A stretch of DNA of 45,387 nt. It comes from Nitrospirota bacterium (GTDB lineage Bacteria; Nitrospirota; Thermodesulfovibrionia; Thermodesulfovibrionales; UBA6898). How positions within the stretch are numbered: the first letter of the stretch is position 1; each line of letters starts with the position of its first letter. A model generated the notes under the pieces. The model made no database searches. It was given only the letters and a program-made list of their open reading frames with translations, and was not told the origin of the DNA. Shown here one piece after another: positions 21,582 to 31,001 of this stretch. The translations under genes and the position numbers were made by a program. Location: positions 1-45,387 of the forward strand of contig JAKAIZ010000003.1 in assembly GCA_021814065.1 (NCBI GenBank), in the 5' to 3' direction.

Positions 21582-22959
21582 GAAAAAGAAGATTTTCCTC
21601 GTCGACGATGACGAGTTGATCTCTCTCACCCTCTCAAGGGCACTTGAACAGGCGGGCTACGACATCAAGGCCGATCTCTCCGCGGCGGATGTCATGGAGA
21701 AGCTTCGCGCCTGGTTTCCGGATGTTGTGCTCCTGGACATTCAGTTGCCAGGCCGCAACGGCGTCGATATTCTTAAAGAAATCCGGGAGAGCGGGCTGCC
21801 GGTCAAGGTCATTATGCTGACCGCCGATGACACTGCCGAAACAGCGGTCAAGGCCATGAAACTGGGTGCCGCCGATTATCTGACCAAGCCTTTCAACATC
21901 GAAGAGGTGAAAATTGTGGTCGGCAACGCGATCGAGAACCAGAGGCTCGAACAGGAAGTCGACTACCTGAGAAAGATAAGCTGCAACTACTTCAATGCCG
22001 AGATCATCGGGCAGTCCCCGGCACTAAGGGAAATCCAGAGCAAGGCCGCGAAGATGGCCGAGGCCCATGTCTCGAGCATACTCATTACCGGGGAAAGCGG
22101 TACTGGCAAAGAAGTCATCGCGCGCTATATCCATTCCCTTATGTTCGGCGAATGCACTACCAGTCGTGAGCCTTTTGTGGCAGTCAACTGCGCGGCGCTG
22201 CCGGACCACTTATTGGAGAGCGAATTGTTCGGCTATGAAAGGGGGGCGTTTACCGATGCCCGTAGCGATAAGAAAGGCCTCTTCGAACTTGCGGCCGGCG
22301 GGACGATCCTGCTCGACGAGATCGGGGAGACGGCCCCCCACCTGCAGACCGCGCTGCTGAGGGTCCTCGAGGAACGGACGGTCAGACGCCTCGGAGGGAA
22401 GGACGATATTCCTATCGATGTCGCGGTGATCGCAACCACGAACCGCAATTTAAACGATGCGGTAAAAAATGGAGGATTCAGGAATGACCTCTTCTTCCGG
22501 TTGAGCACCTTTTATCTCCATATCCCTCCGCTCAGAGAGAGGAAAGAGGACGTTATTGCACTTGCCAGGCATTTCCTCTCGCTTTTTTCCCGCAGGTACA
22601 ACAAGAAGACGATCAAGGGGTTTTCGTCTGAAGCGGAGGCGCTTTTGGAGGCATATACATGGCCCGGAAACGCCAGGGAGCTCAAGAACCTCGTCGAAAG
22701 GCTCGTGGTGCTCGAGAATGCTCCGGAAATCGTTCCGGCGCATCTGCCGAACTGGCTGACCGGAAAAAGAGGGCCTTCGCTGCCGCAGGAGTCAAAATTC
22801 GTGCTTACTCCGGCGGGCGTCTCTCTCGAGGACCTTGAAAAGGACCTCATCAAACAGGCGATGGAGTTGGCGCAGAATAACAAGACGAATGCCGCAAAAC
22901 TGCTCAATATGAGTTATGACTCTTTCCGCTATCAGATCAAGAAATTAGGGATGGAATAG
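21568..22959 (+). CDS. Sigma54-dependent NtrC-family response regulator
   Basis: Receiver (VDDDE, VVLLDIQLPG), AAA+ (GESGTGKE, GAFTDA variant of GAFTGA, GTILLDEIGE), C-terminal Fis-type HTH (NKTNAAKLLNMSYDSFRYQIKKLG). Confidence 0.95.
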   Translation: MKASRKKKIFLVDDDELISLTLSRALEQAGYDIKADLSAADVMEKLRAWFPDVVLLDIQLPGRNGVDILKEIRESGLPVKVIMLTADDTAETAVKAMKLGAADYLTKPFNIEEVKIVVGNAIENQRLEQEVDYLRKISCNYFNAEIIGQSPALREIQSKAAKMAEAHVSSILITGESGTGKEVIARYIHSLMFGECTTSREPFVAVNCAALPDHLLESELFGYERGAFTDARSDKKGLFELAAGGTILLDEIGETAPHLQTALLRVLEERTVRRLGGKDDIPIDVAVIATTNRNLNDAVKNGGFRNDLFFRLSTFYLHIPPLRERKEDVIALARHFLSLFSRRYNKKTIKGFSSEAEALLEAYTWPGNARELKNLVERLVVLENAPEIVPAHLPNWLTGKRGPSLPQESKFVLTPAGVSLEDLEKDLIKQAMELAQNNKTNAAKLLNMSYDSFRYQIKKLGME

Positions 22960-22973
22960 GTCGCCCGCCATCC

Positions 22974-23645
22974 CTATACAAAAACGACCCCCGCGCTGAA
23001 GGTATTATTGTCCACCTTCCGGCTCCAGGCGACGATCCCCTCGTTATAATCCAGCCCCTCGCAGAATGTCAGAAGTGTGCCGGAAGTAATCGGGTATTCC
23101 GTCAGCAAGCCAAGGCCGGTGTCGCTTATATTGATGACGTCCCCTCTCAATTTGGGTTGTTTCGTCACTCTTCCTGCAGCATCCACGGTGTACTCTATCG
23201 TTTCTGTTACCGGCGTCCTCTCCTGCCGTCTCCGCTCTGCGTACGTCCTGTCGGCGCTAGTCTGAGACTGTTTCCAGAAGTGTTCGCCAAGCCCCAATGA
23301 TTTCCCGGCCAGCTTCCTGATATCGGAGGGGAAGAACGGCTTCGGGATAAAGCAGTATATCGCTTCATGACATCCCGCAGGCAGCTCATCTCCGCTGCAG
23401 GTCTCGGACATGAGCATGATCCCGGTATGAGGAGACAGTTCTTTCAACAGTCCAAGCATCTCGAACGCGGGATTATCCAATGTCTGCATATCTACAAAAA
23501 AGAGATCATAATGGTGCGCTTTCAGCTCCGCGACAGACTTTTCTATCTGCGAAACCGTCACGACTGCTGTCGCCGCACTCTGGAGTGCCCGGGCGATCAG
23601 ATACCGTATAAAAGGGTTCCTGTCAAGAACAAGTATTCTTTTCAT
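22974..23645 (-). CDS. Response-regulator receiver domain fused to PilZ domain
   Basis: Receiver-like N-terminus (ILVLDRNPFIRYLIARALQ, DLFFVDMQTLD); PilZ-like ERRRQERTPVTETIEYT...GDVINISDTGLGLLTEYPI. Confidence 0.8.
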   Translation of the reverse strand: MKRILVLDRNPFIRYLIARALQSAATAVVTVSQIEKSVAELKAHHYDLFFVDMQTLDNPAFEMLGLLKELSPHTGIMLMSETCSGDELPAGCHEAIYCFIPKPFFPSDIRKLAGKSLGLGEHFWKQSQTSADRTYAERRRQERTPVTETIEYTVDAAGRVTKQPKLRGDVINISDTGLGLLTEYPITSGTLLTFCEGLDYNEGIVAWSRKVDNNTFSAGVVFV

Positions 23646-24019
23646 CCTGGAATAATTGGCAATTCTTATGCCACAGCAATGCAGAAGCGCGGGGGGAAGT
23701 AACCCCTTATTTTAGATGAAAAAATTATCTTCTGAGAAAACACGTCCCGTCATTCTTACAGCGAAATTTCCGAAACAAAACGGTAATTTGACCAACGAGA
23801 CGGAAGAATAGAAAATCGTTACTTTCTCGTTAGCGTAGAGGATGGACTGCAAAAATGGATGGAAAGTGTAATAATGCATGATCTTTGCAGAGGACAAAAT
23901 AGTGGGGCTAAAGGACCGAAGCCCTGTTCTAAATATTTTGCAAAAGCGATAAAAGCCCATTCCGGCCGCAGCACGGCTCCAGGTCGCATTATCCTCCGGC
24001 CATGAGGTAAACTAAGAAT

Positions 24020-25060
24020 ATGGTGCGATCTACGACCGGCATTTTCCGCATAATCCGGTATCTCCTCATGCTTTCAGCTGTGCTAGTTACATGGTCTGTT
24101 CTGGGCATGGTCTATCTTGACCGCTTCGTTCCGGCCGTTGAAAGGCTGAGGCCGGTGCTGATGCCATGGAAGGTGCCCGAACCTGAGGATGCGACGACCG
24201 GAGAGCGGCTTGCTTTGATGCAGCGCCAGCTGGTAACTGCAAGAAACACGTCTAACTATGCCTTCTTCGCAATGGGAGGTATTTTTGCGGTTTTTTGTAT
24301 ACATCTGACCTTTCTCTACCAGCAGAAGCAGCGAAGGGCGCGTGAAAATGCTTTGCTCCGGCTGAAGAACGATGAGATTGCACGACGGAACGAGTTCATC
24401 CGCTACATCTCAGCAACTATCGGGCATGAATTCAAAAATAATCTGGGGCGCATAAAGCGCCGCCTCGAACTGGCGAGGGATCTCGCGCCGGATCTAAGGA
24501 GCCGGCTCGATGAGAACCTGGACAAGCTCTTTGCTGATATCGATATCTTTAAGAAGATCTCGGACGAGCGGGAGGCCAGCCTCATCGACTTCACCAGTGT
24601 GGACATCCGCTCAATGCTTACTGCCCTTGCGGCAGAGCACGCCGACGTCGCGGACTTTACCTTGGAGGGCGGGACGGTCCTGCCTATGATCACGGCGTCC
24701 GAGCCGCTCCTGAAAACCGTCTTCGAAAATATTATCGACAATTCGATCAAGTACAAGAAACCGGAACAGCAACGCGCCCTCATCACTGTGGGATGGTCCG
24801 TGGACGCCGACCACCAGCGGCGGTACATATCGCTCTCGTTCCGTGATGAGGGGATCGGGATGGACGATAATGAGGCGGACAGGTGCTTTTACCGCGGGAA
24901 AGAGAGCGGGAAGGGTTGGGGACAGGGCCTTTATTTCGCGAAATACGTCATCGGGCTTCATGCCGGCAAAATCCGTGTCGGCTCAGATTACACCGCCCCG
25001 GAGTTCGGTACGGAGATCATCATTAAGCTGCCGTTAGTGGAAGAGGCGTTCCATGGTTAA
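24020..25060 (+). CDS. Membrane sensor histidine kinase
   Basis: Two TM helices, H-box IGHEFKNNLGRIKRRLEL, N-box NIIDNSIKYKKPE, G-box DEGIGMDD, GWGQGLYFAKYVIGLHAG. Confidence 0.9.
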   Translation: MVRSTTGIFRIIRYLLMLSAVLVTWSVLGMVYLDRFVPAVERLRPVLMPWKVPEPEDATTGERLALMQRQLVTARNTSNYAFFAMGGIFAVFCIHLTFLYQQKQRRARENALLRLKNDEIARRNEFIRYISATIGHEFKNNLGRIKRRLELARDLAPDLRSRLDENLDKLFADIDIFKKISDEREASLIDFTSVDIRSMLTALAAEHADVADFTLEGGTVLPMITASEPLLKTVFENIIDNSIKYKKPEQQRALITVGWSVDADHQRRYISLSFRDEGIGMDDNEADRCFYRGKESGKGWGQGLYFAKYVIGLHAGKIRVGSDYTAPEFGTEIIIKLPLVEEAFHG

Positions 25061-25946
25061 GATACTTATCGCCGATGATGATTCCGAAGACCGGGAACTC
25101 CTGAAGCTCGAGATCGCTCGTGCCCTGGAGCCGCTGGATCGGGATATTCGTTTTGCCGATGCGAAGAGCGTGAAGAAGGCAAAGCAGCTCCTTATGGCCC
25201 AGATGTTCGACATAATGACTCTCGACATAGAGTTCGACCGCATAAACGAGGGCATCGACGCCCTGCCTGAAATATTCGAAACCTGGCCTACACTCAACAT
25301 CATTATCATAAGCGGCAAGCTGAACAAGAGCGAAGTTTCCGCGCAACTTTTCCGCTTCACCAAGGATAATGTGCTGAAAGGCAAGCGGTGGTCCCGCCAT
25401 TTCGACGTGCTCGACAAAAAGGACAACAAAACAGAGGCCTTCCGCAGGGCTTACTCCTTTGCCGTTTCTCAGCGGGAAGGCGCCGAGAAGGCGCGAGAGC
25501 TTTTTCTACTCGCAGAATCCTACCTCGAAAAAGGTATGCTCGACAGGTGCATAGAGATCTATCAGAAGATACAAAGTCTGATACCGGGCGATACCGAATC
25601 CGGTGAAAACATCGCTATATTCGCAGGTGGCCTTTCGGTCGACGCCGCCCTCGAATATTTCAAAAAAGGCGAGACTATTGTTGCCTCTCTACTTCTGGGT
25701 TATTATATCGAAAGCCGCCTCAAAGAGTATACTGCAGCATCCATCGGCTGTTCGTATCCCTCACCCGCCGATTGTCTCAGGATGCTGGAAGAGAACCGCG
25801 GCTTCAGCCCGTACCGGAAGGGGATTTTCAACCGGCTTGCCCGACTGCGCAACAGGGCGATTCATGAACCGACGGCCCTTGCAGAGGAGGACTTTGGCAA
25901 GGCTACCAAGGATTTGGAGTTGCTCTCGGAGACGCTCCAGACATGA
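25053..25946 (+). CDS. Response regulator with HEPN/DUF4145-like C-terminal domain
   Basis: Receiver MVKILIADDDSEDRELLKLEI...DIMTLDIEFD; C-terminal all-helical region with IFNRLARLRNRAIHEPT (R-x4-H) and no HTH. Confidence 0.75.
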   Translation: MVKILIADDDSEDRELLKLEIARALEPLDRDIRFADAKSVKKAKQLLMAQMFDIMTLDIEFDRINEGIDALPEIFETWPTLNIIIISGKLNKSEVSAQLFRFTKDNVLKGKRWSRHFDVLDKKDNKTEAFRRAYSFAVSQREGAEKARELFLLAESYLEKGMLDRCIEIYQKIQSLIPGDTESGENIAIFAGGLSVDAALEYFKKGETIVASLLLGYYIESRLKEYTAASIGCSYPSPADCLRMLEENRGFSPYRKGIFNRLARLRNRAIHEPTALAEEDFGKATKDLELLSETLQT

Positions 25947-26596
25947 GATCTGACGCCGATACAAAATTCTTCCCTTCCCTCGGGCCCCTTTTCAGCCTGA
26001 CTCTCGTCGGTCTGCTCCTGCTGAGCGCGTTGATATATTACCGGGCAGTGAAGATCCAGCGATTCCTGGAGCCTGCCCTCGCAATCTCCGAGCCGCGCAT
26101 GAAATTCAACCAGGACATAAAGGACCTTCTTTCGCGGGAATTCAGCCCCAAAGAGATGAAGGGCATCAAGTTCAGGGCAGGCACGATCACCGTTGATGAG
26201 TCGCTCATTTTTGAGCGCTCCCATTCCCAGGCGCGACCTGCGGTGCCTGTAGTACTAAAGAAGCTAAGCCGTGTCTTCGCGGCCGCACTCGACAATCCGG
26301 AGATAAGAGAGAATATCAGTCTCATACAGATTACCGCGAGGTTCCCGCTTACCAAGGATATGATACTCAACAGACAGGCAAGGTTTGAGGTGCAGGATAG
26401 CGCTACCCTCATACTGAACTCGATCTTCTCTGCTGAGCCGAGACTCGAGACGTCCTACCCAAGGTTTTTTTCGGCGACCGCCATCCCGACGCTGGCCCCC
26501 CCCAAGGATGGAAGGGTCATTATCGAGTTCCGCATCATCCCGACCGAGCGCCTCCATATCGAAGTACTTGAGAGGTTGGAACGTTATGCATACTGA
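25943..26596 (+). CDS. Single-TM protein with possible divergent OmpA/MotB-like domain
   Basis: N-terminal TM; segment ITVDESLIFERSHSQARPAVPVVLKKLSRVFAAAL...ISLIQITARFPL...ILNRQARFEVQDSATLILNSIF loosely parallels OmpA-like domains; overlaps the upstream RR gene. Confidence 0.5.
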   Translation: MRSDADTKFFPSLGPLFSLTLVGLLLLSALIYYRAVKIQRFLEPALAISEPRMKFNQDIKDLLSREFSPKEMKGIKFRAGTITVDESLIFERSHSQARPAVPVVLKKLSRVFAAALDNPEIRENISLIQITARFPLTKDMILNRQARFEVQDSATLILNSIFSAEPRLETSYPRFFSATAIPTLAPPKDGRVIIEFRIIPTERLHIEVLERLERYAY

Positions 26597-26725
26597 CCTA
26601 AGACAGCCGAAATGCCCTCGGACGCGGTTCAGCAGATGACGACAGCGATAGCGCTGCCCGTTTTCATTTTTGGCCACAAAATTGTGATAATAGACATAAA
26701 TGACTTTCGATGAAAGGACGCAGGA

Positions 26726-29700
26726 GTGCAGGTGATCTTAACAGGCTTGATCTATCTGATGTTTTTCTTGTCGGGTGCTGCGGCGCTTATTTACGAGGTC
26801 GTGTGGGTGCGATCGCTGAGCCTTATCTTCGGCGGCACCCACCTGGCGGTGACGGCCGTTCTTTCTGTTTTCATGGGCGGGCTTGCACTCGGAGGTTTTA
26901 CCATAGGCAAAAAAGTCGATACCGCCAAGAAACCGCTGCGGTTGTATGGATTCCTCGAAATCGGCATTGCGGCATCAGCAGTCGCCTTCATCCTGCTGAT
27001 GAAACTCTATCCTTCCGCGTACATTTTTCTTGCGCAGGGCAGAGACGGGGACCGGCTTTATCTTTCGGTCATTCGCATTCTTTTTGCCTGCCTTGCCCTG
27101 ATCGTGCCGACGACGCTCATGGGAGGGACGCTGCCTGTACTGACCCGGTTTGTTTCGAATCGCGCATCGAAGACGGCAGCCCATCTCTCCTTCCTCTATG
27201 GACTTAACACCCTGGGCGCTGTTGCCGGCGCCGCCGCAGCGGGTTTTTACCTGTTGCGGTTCTATTCCGTCAGCATCACCCTGCATACGGCTATAGCGAT
27301 AAATTTCATAATCGGAATTGCCGCTGTCTTTCTTCAGGACCCTGTGTCTGCTATGCTCGACCGCGAGGGGACGGGGAGAGAAGTCTCAGATAGGGAACGG
27401 GAGAATTTTTCGCAAGATATGCCGGCCGTGGCTGCCAGCCGGGGGAATTCCTTCCTGGAAAGGCTGGTCCTGATCGGTATCGGGGTCAGCGGGTTCTGTG
27501 CCCTCGGGTACGAGGTCCTCTGGACCAGGGTCCTCACCCTGACAGTCGGCACGAGCGTGTATGGCTTTACCATTATGCTCATCGCCTTTCTGACCGGAAT
27601 CTCGCTCGGCAGCGAGATGTACGGTTTCTTCCTCAGACTGCTTCCCCCGGGCAAGAATACACAGAACAGCCGGGTTTTCGGATTCGGACTGGTGCAGTGC
27701 ATCATAGGGGCGGCGGCCCTTCTGGTCACGATCCATATCCGCGATCTGCCCGTCCATGCCATTTCCCTGAATGCATTCTATTCCTCAACCGGCCTGAATG
27801 TCTTTGAAGCCCGGCAGTGGGCGGGCCTGACGATCGCCTTTTCTTATATGCTCGTTCCTGCGTTCTTCATGGGCCTGGCCTTTCCGCTGGCCGGAAGCAT
27901 TGCCGCAGATTACAGAAAAAAGGTCGGCCAGGCGGTAGGCAATGTGCTGGCCTATAATACGATCGGCGCGATACTCGGTTCGGCGGTGAGCGGCTTTGTC
28001 CTTATCTATCTGCTGGGGATAGAAAGGTCCCTCCAGCTGTTGGTCGTTCTGAATATCGGACTGGGACTTCTCGTAATGTTCAGTATGAAAAACCGCAGGA
28101 TCGCGGTCGGCCTGATCGGAGGCCTTACCCTTGCCTGCATCGCGTTTCTCTCTCTTAACCGGGAAGCGCTGAAGGTATGGGACGAGAAGTATTTTGCGAT
28201 CTTCCGGAATAACCAGCCGGATGCCTTCGACACGCCGGAAAAGAGACGGGACGCCCTCGAAAATACCGATGTGCTTTTCTATCTCGAAGGGGTCAACTCT
28301 ACTGTAAGCGTCATAAAAATAAAAGGCGGTAACCAGGCGTTACTGGTCAACGGGAAGGTCGTTGCCTCGACTACGTTAGGGGACCGGCAGGTCCAGCTGG
28401 CCCTCGGCCATCTGCCTATGCTGCTTCACAAAGACCCCCGGAAAGTGCTGGTAGTCGGCCTCGGCACCGGCATGACGCTTGGCGCTGTCTCTGTCCATCC
28501 GGACCTCGAAAGCCTGACCCTTGCAGAGATAGAGCCGAAGGTCCTCGGCGCCGCCCGGACCTTCGGAAAATATAACCACAATGTACTTGATAACCCTAAA
28601 CTGCATATCGTCTTCAACGACGGACGGAATTTCCTTCTGACCACAAAGAACAAATACGACGTGATCACCGCCGACCCGATCCATCCCTGGACCCAGGGGT
28701 CCGGATATCTCTACACCTCGGAGTACTTCAAGCTCGCCTCGGAGCATCTCAGGCCCGGCGGGATCATGTGCCAGTGGCTGCCTATCTACGAGATGAGCGT
28801 CGACAATCTGAAGTCGGTCCTAAGGACGTTCTCCCTGCATTTCAAATACACGATGGCCTGGCTGACCCATTTCGATGTCGAACTCATCGGCAGCAACTCC
28901 CCGATTGCGATCGATGAGGCTGCGCTTGAGAAGCGGATCAGCTTCCCTGCGATTTCGAAAGACCTCGCACCGGTCAGGATGGCTTCAGCAACAGACTTCC
29001 TCAGCTATTTTGTCATGGGGACGGACGGCGTGAAGGCGTTCAGCAAAGGCGGCATGATCAATACGGACGATAACCTATACCTGGAATTCTCGTCGCCGGC
29101 CTCGACCGGGATAAACGTTATGGGAAGAAATCTTGATGCAATAGCCGGTTACAGGGAGAGTATCCTTCCCTATCTCGTTCCCGCCTCCGGTGCCTCCCGC
29201 CAGGCGCAGATAAAAACATGGGAAACGAACGCCAGAGCCGCTCTGATCGACGACCGGGCGCATGCGCTATTCCTTGGCGGAAAGTATAACATGCCGGAAT
29301 TCCAGTCTCTCATGTCCGAACTGGAGAACAAATATCCTGAGTATGCGCCCGCGAGATTTCTCAGGAAGGCGTATCTCAGGGAGCTCCGTAAGAACCCCTT
29401 CTTGTTCGAAAAGGCCTTTTTCGGGCTGCTCGATGCCCAGGGGAAGAAGACCTCCGTCGAGATTTCCGCCGTGATCGCAGGTGTCAGCGAAGAAAGGGCG
29501 GCAGTGGTGTTCGTCGACAATGACGCGAAGGTGATCTATGGCCAGAAGTATTTTTCGGGAGAAGACTTCGAAGGCAGGATGCACCTGTTCGCGCGGGACG
29601 TCATGACGGCCATTAGGACAACTTATCAAAATCAGTCACGCATAGCCCATGACGCGGGCAGGAGTTTCCCGGAAGCAGGGCCGACAACCCTTCTCTTTAA

Positions 29701-29749
29701 ACAGGTCATTGCCGCAAAAATTAAAGGCGATGACAGTCCCTCTGACTGA
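26726..29749 (+). CDS. Polytopic membrane protein fused to spermidine synthase-like methyltransferase-fold domain
   Basis: 1007 aa; N-terminal multi-TM MFS/SpeE-associated region, then KVLVVGLGTGMTLGAVSVHPDLESLTLAEIEPKVLGAARTF...ADPIHPWTQGSGYLYTSEYFKLASEHLRPGGIMCQWLP. Confidence 0.85.
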   Translation: MQVILTGLIYLMFFLSGAAALIYEVVWVRSLSLIFGGTHLAVTAVLSVFMGGLALGGFTIGKKVDTAKKPLRLYGFLEIGIAASAVAFILLMKLYPSAYIFLAQGRDGDRLYLSVIRILFACLALIVPTTLMGGTLPVLTRFVSNRASKTAAHLSFLYGLNTLGAVAGAAAAGFYLLRFYSVSITLHTAIAINFIIGIAAVFLQDPVSAMLDREGTGREVSDRERENFSQDMPAVAASRGNSFLERLVLIGIGVSGFCALGYEVLWTRVLTLTVGTSVYGFTIMLIAFLTGISLGSEMYGFFLRLLPPGKNTQNSRVFGFGLVQCIIGAAALLVTIHIRDLPVHAISLNAFYSSTGLNVFEARQWAGLTIAFSYMLVPAFFMGLAFPLAGSIAADYRKKVGQAVGNVLAYNTIGAILGSAVSGFVLIYLLGIERSLQLLVVLNIGLGLLVMFSMKNRRIAVGLIGGLTLACIAFLSLNREALKVWDEKYFAIFRNNQPDAFDTPEKRRDALENTDVLFYLEGVNSTVSVIKIKGGNQALLVNGKVVASTTLGDRQVQLALGHLPMLLHKDPRKVLVVGLGTGMTLGAVSVHPDLESLTLAEIEPKVLGAARTFGKYNHNVLDNPKLHIVFNDGRNFLLTTKNKYDVITADPIHPWTQGSGYLYTSEYFKLASEHLRPGGIMCQWLPIYEMSVDNLKSVLRTFSLHFKYTMAWLTHFDVELIGSNSPIAIDEAALEKRISFPAISKDLAPVRMASATDFLSYFVMGTDGVKAFSKGGMINTDDNLYLEFSSPASTGINVMGRNLDAIAGYRESILPYLVPASGASRQAQIKTWETNARAALIDDRAHALFLGGKYNMPEFQSLMSELENKYPEYAPARFLRKAYLRELRKNPFLFEKAFFGLLDAQGKKTSVEISAVIAGVSEERAAVVFVDNDAKVIYGQKYFSGEDFEGRMHLFARDVMTAIRTTYQNQSRIAHDAGRSFPEAGPTTLLFKQVIAAKIKGDDSPSD

Positions 29750-29893
29750 CCGCCTCCCCTACCGAAAAATTACCTCGGCGGACTTGGTAATAATCCCGAA
29801 GCGACCGGGGATTTCACCGAAAGGTCCGGATAGAGAATATCGCCGTGTTTCCTAACATCCCGTAGTTCCAGTAATTTTTTCTTTTCTCCGCCA

Positions 29894-29909
29894 TGGCATG
29901 GTGATTGCT
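29894..29909 (+). promoter_or_regulatory. Candidate sigma54 (-24/-12) promoter upstream of the propeller/OmcS-like cluster
   Basis: TGGCATG-GTGA-TTGCT matches TGGCACR-N4-TTGCW with correct GG-N10-GC spacing. Confidence 0.5.
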
Positions 29910-29924
29910 CTCTAACGGAACGCC

Positions 29925-30878
29925 ATGAAAAGCACCCTGCAGAAAATCACGATGGCCTTGCCGGCGGCACTCCTTATGGTATCGGTGTCTGCGCCTGCTG
30001 CAAACGCCGAAATAAAGGCCTCATATCTCTACAGCCTTTCTGATTTTTACGGACTGGTCCCATACAGCTGGACAAGGGTGGTCATCGATAACTGGCATGC
30101 AGAGACATACGTCTTGTTCCAAAACAACGTCAAGGTATTCAACGGCAACGGCATGGAGGTCTATGAATTCGGCGATGACATCGACGTCGGCATTATCTAT
30201 GACGTCGCTATAGATGAAAAAACGAACATCTTCCTTCTTACGAACAATAAACAGAAATATTCTATTGTCCGCTGCAATTACCGGGGAGAGCCTAAAGAGA
30301 CGATTGAGATCAAAGGCCTTCCGGATGAACTGAAGGGCTTCATACCGTTCCGCATGGTATACCGCAAGGGGAACTTTTACCTGGCATCCCTAAGCCATAT
30401 GCAGATAGCGGTGGTCGACCGCAACGGCAATTGCCTTGCAAGCTATGACATCAAGCCGATGCTCGAGCTGAGCGAGGAAGAAAAGAAAAAAGGAAGCGAG
30501 ATGGACATGGTCGGCTTTAATGTAGACAACGACGGCAACATGCTCTTCACCATCCCTGCAATCTTCAAGGTCTTCAGGCTGACGCCTGACCGCAAGCTCT
30601 CTTCGTTCGGCCAGCCGGGCAGCATACCCGGCAAGTTCGGCATCGTCTCCGGAGTCGCCGAGGACAACCGCGGCAATTATCTGGTCGTGGACAAATTAAA
30701 GAGCGTGGTGATGGTCTTTGACAAGGATTACACATTTATTACGGAGTTCGGGCATAGGGGGGTGAACCCCGACAATTTTATCGTGCCTGATGAAGTCGCA
30801 ATAGACAAGGGTGACAAGATCTATGTGACACAGACCCGTAACAGGGGGGTGAGCGTTTTTCGTCTGGCGTATGAATAA
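29925..30878 (+). CDS. Secreted NHL/6-bladed beta-propeller protein
   Basis: Signal peptide MKSTLQKITMALPAALLMVSVSAPAANA; repeated propeller blades (FGQPGSIPGKFGIVSGVAEDNRGNYLVVDKLKSVVMVFDKDYTFITEFGHRG). Confidence 0.85.
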   Translation: MKSTLQKITMALPAALLMVSVSAPAANAEIKASYLYSLSDFYGLVPYSWTRVVIDNWHAETYVLFQNNVKVFNGNGMEVYEFGDDIDVGIIYDVAIDEKTNIFLLTNNKQKYSIVRCNYRGEPKETIEIKGLPDELKGFIPFRMVYRKGNFYLASLSHMQIAVVDRNGNCLASYDIKPMLELSEEEKKKGSEMDMVGFNVDNDGNMLFTIPAIFKVFRLTPDRKLSSFGQPGSIPGKFGIVSGVAEDNRGNYLVVDKLKSVVMVFDKDYTFITEFGHRGVNPDNFIVPDEVAIDKGDKIYVTQTRNRGVSVFRLAYE

Positions 30879-31001
30879 TTCACGGCAGTTTTTTGCAGTA
30901 AAATGGCTGCCCAATGAAGGAGGTGGTAAGAACAGAATTTAACTAAAAGCATTGGTTGGAAGAGGACGCCTTGCAGCAAACAGGCGTTCAGGTTATGAAC
31001 C

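Noticed and set aside
22240-22260. GAFTDA in place of GAFTGA as evidence that the sigma54 regulator is inactive
   Set aside because: The F and T that contact sigma54 are retained and this variant is, to my knowledge, seen in other NtrC-family activators
30916-30926. Strong ribosome-binding-site-like AAGGAGGTGG before the riboswitch
   Set aside because: No start codon with a meaningful ORF at suitable spacing; may be incidental or a vestigial site
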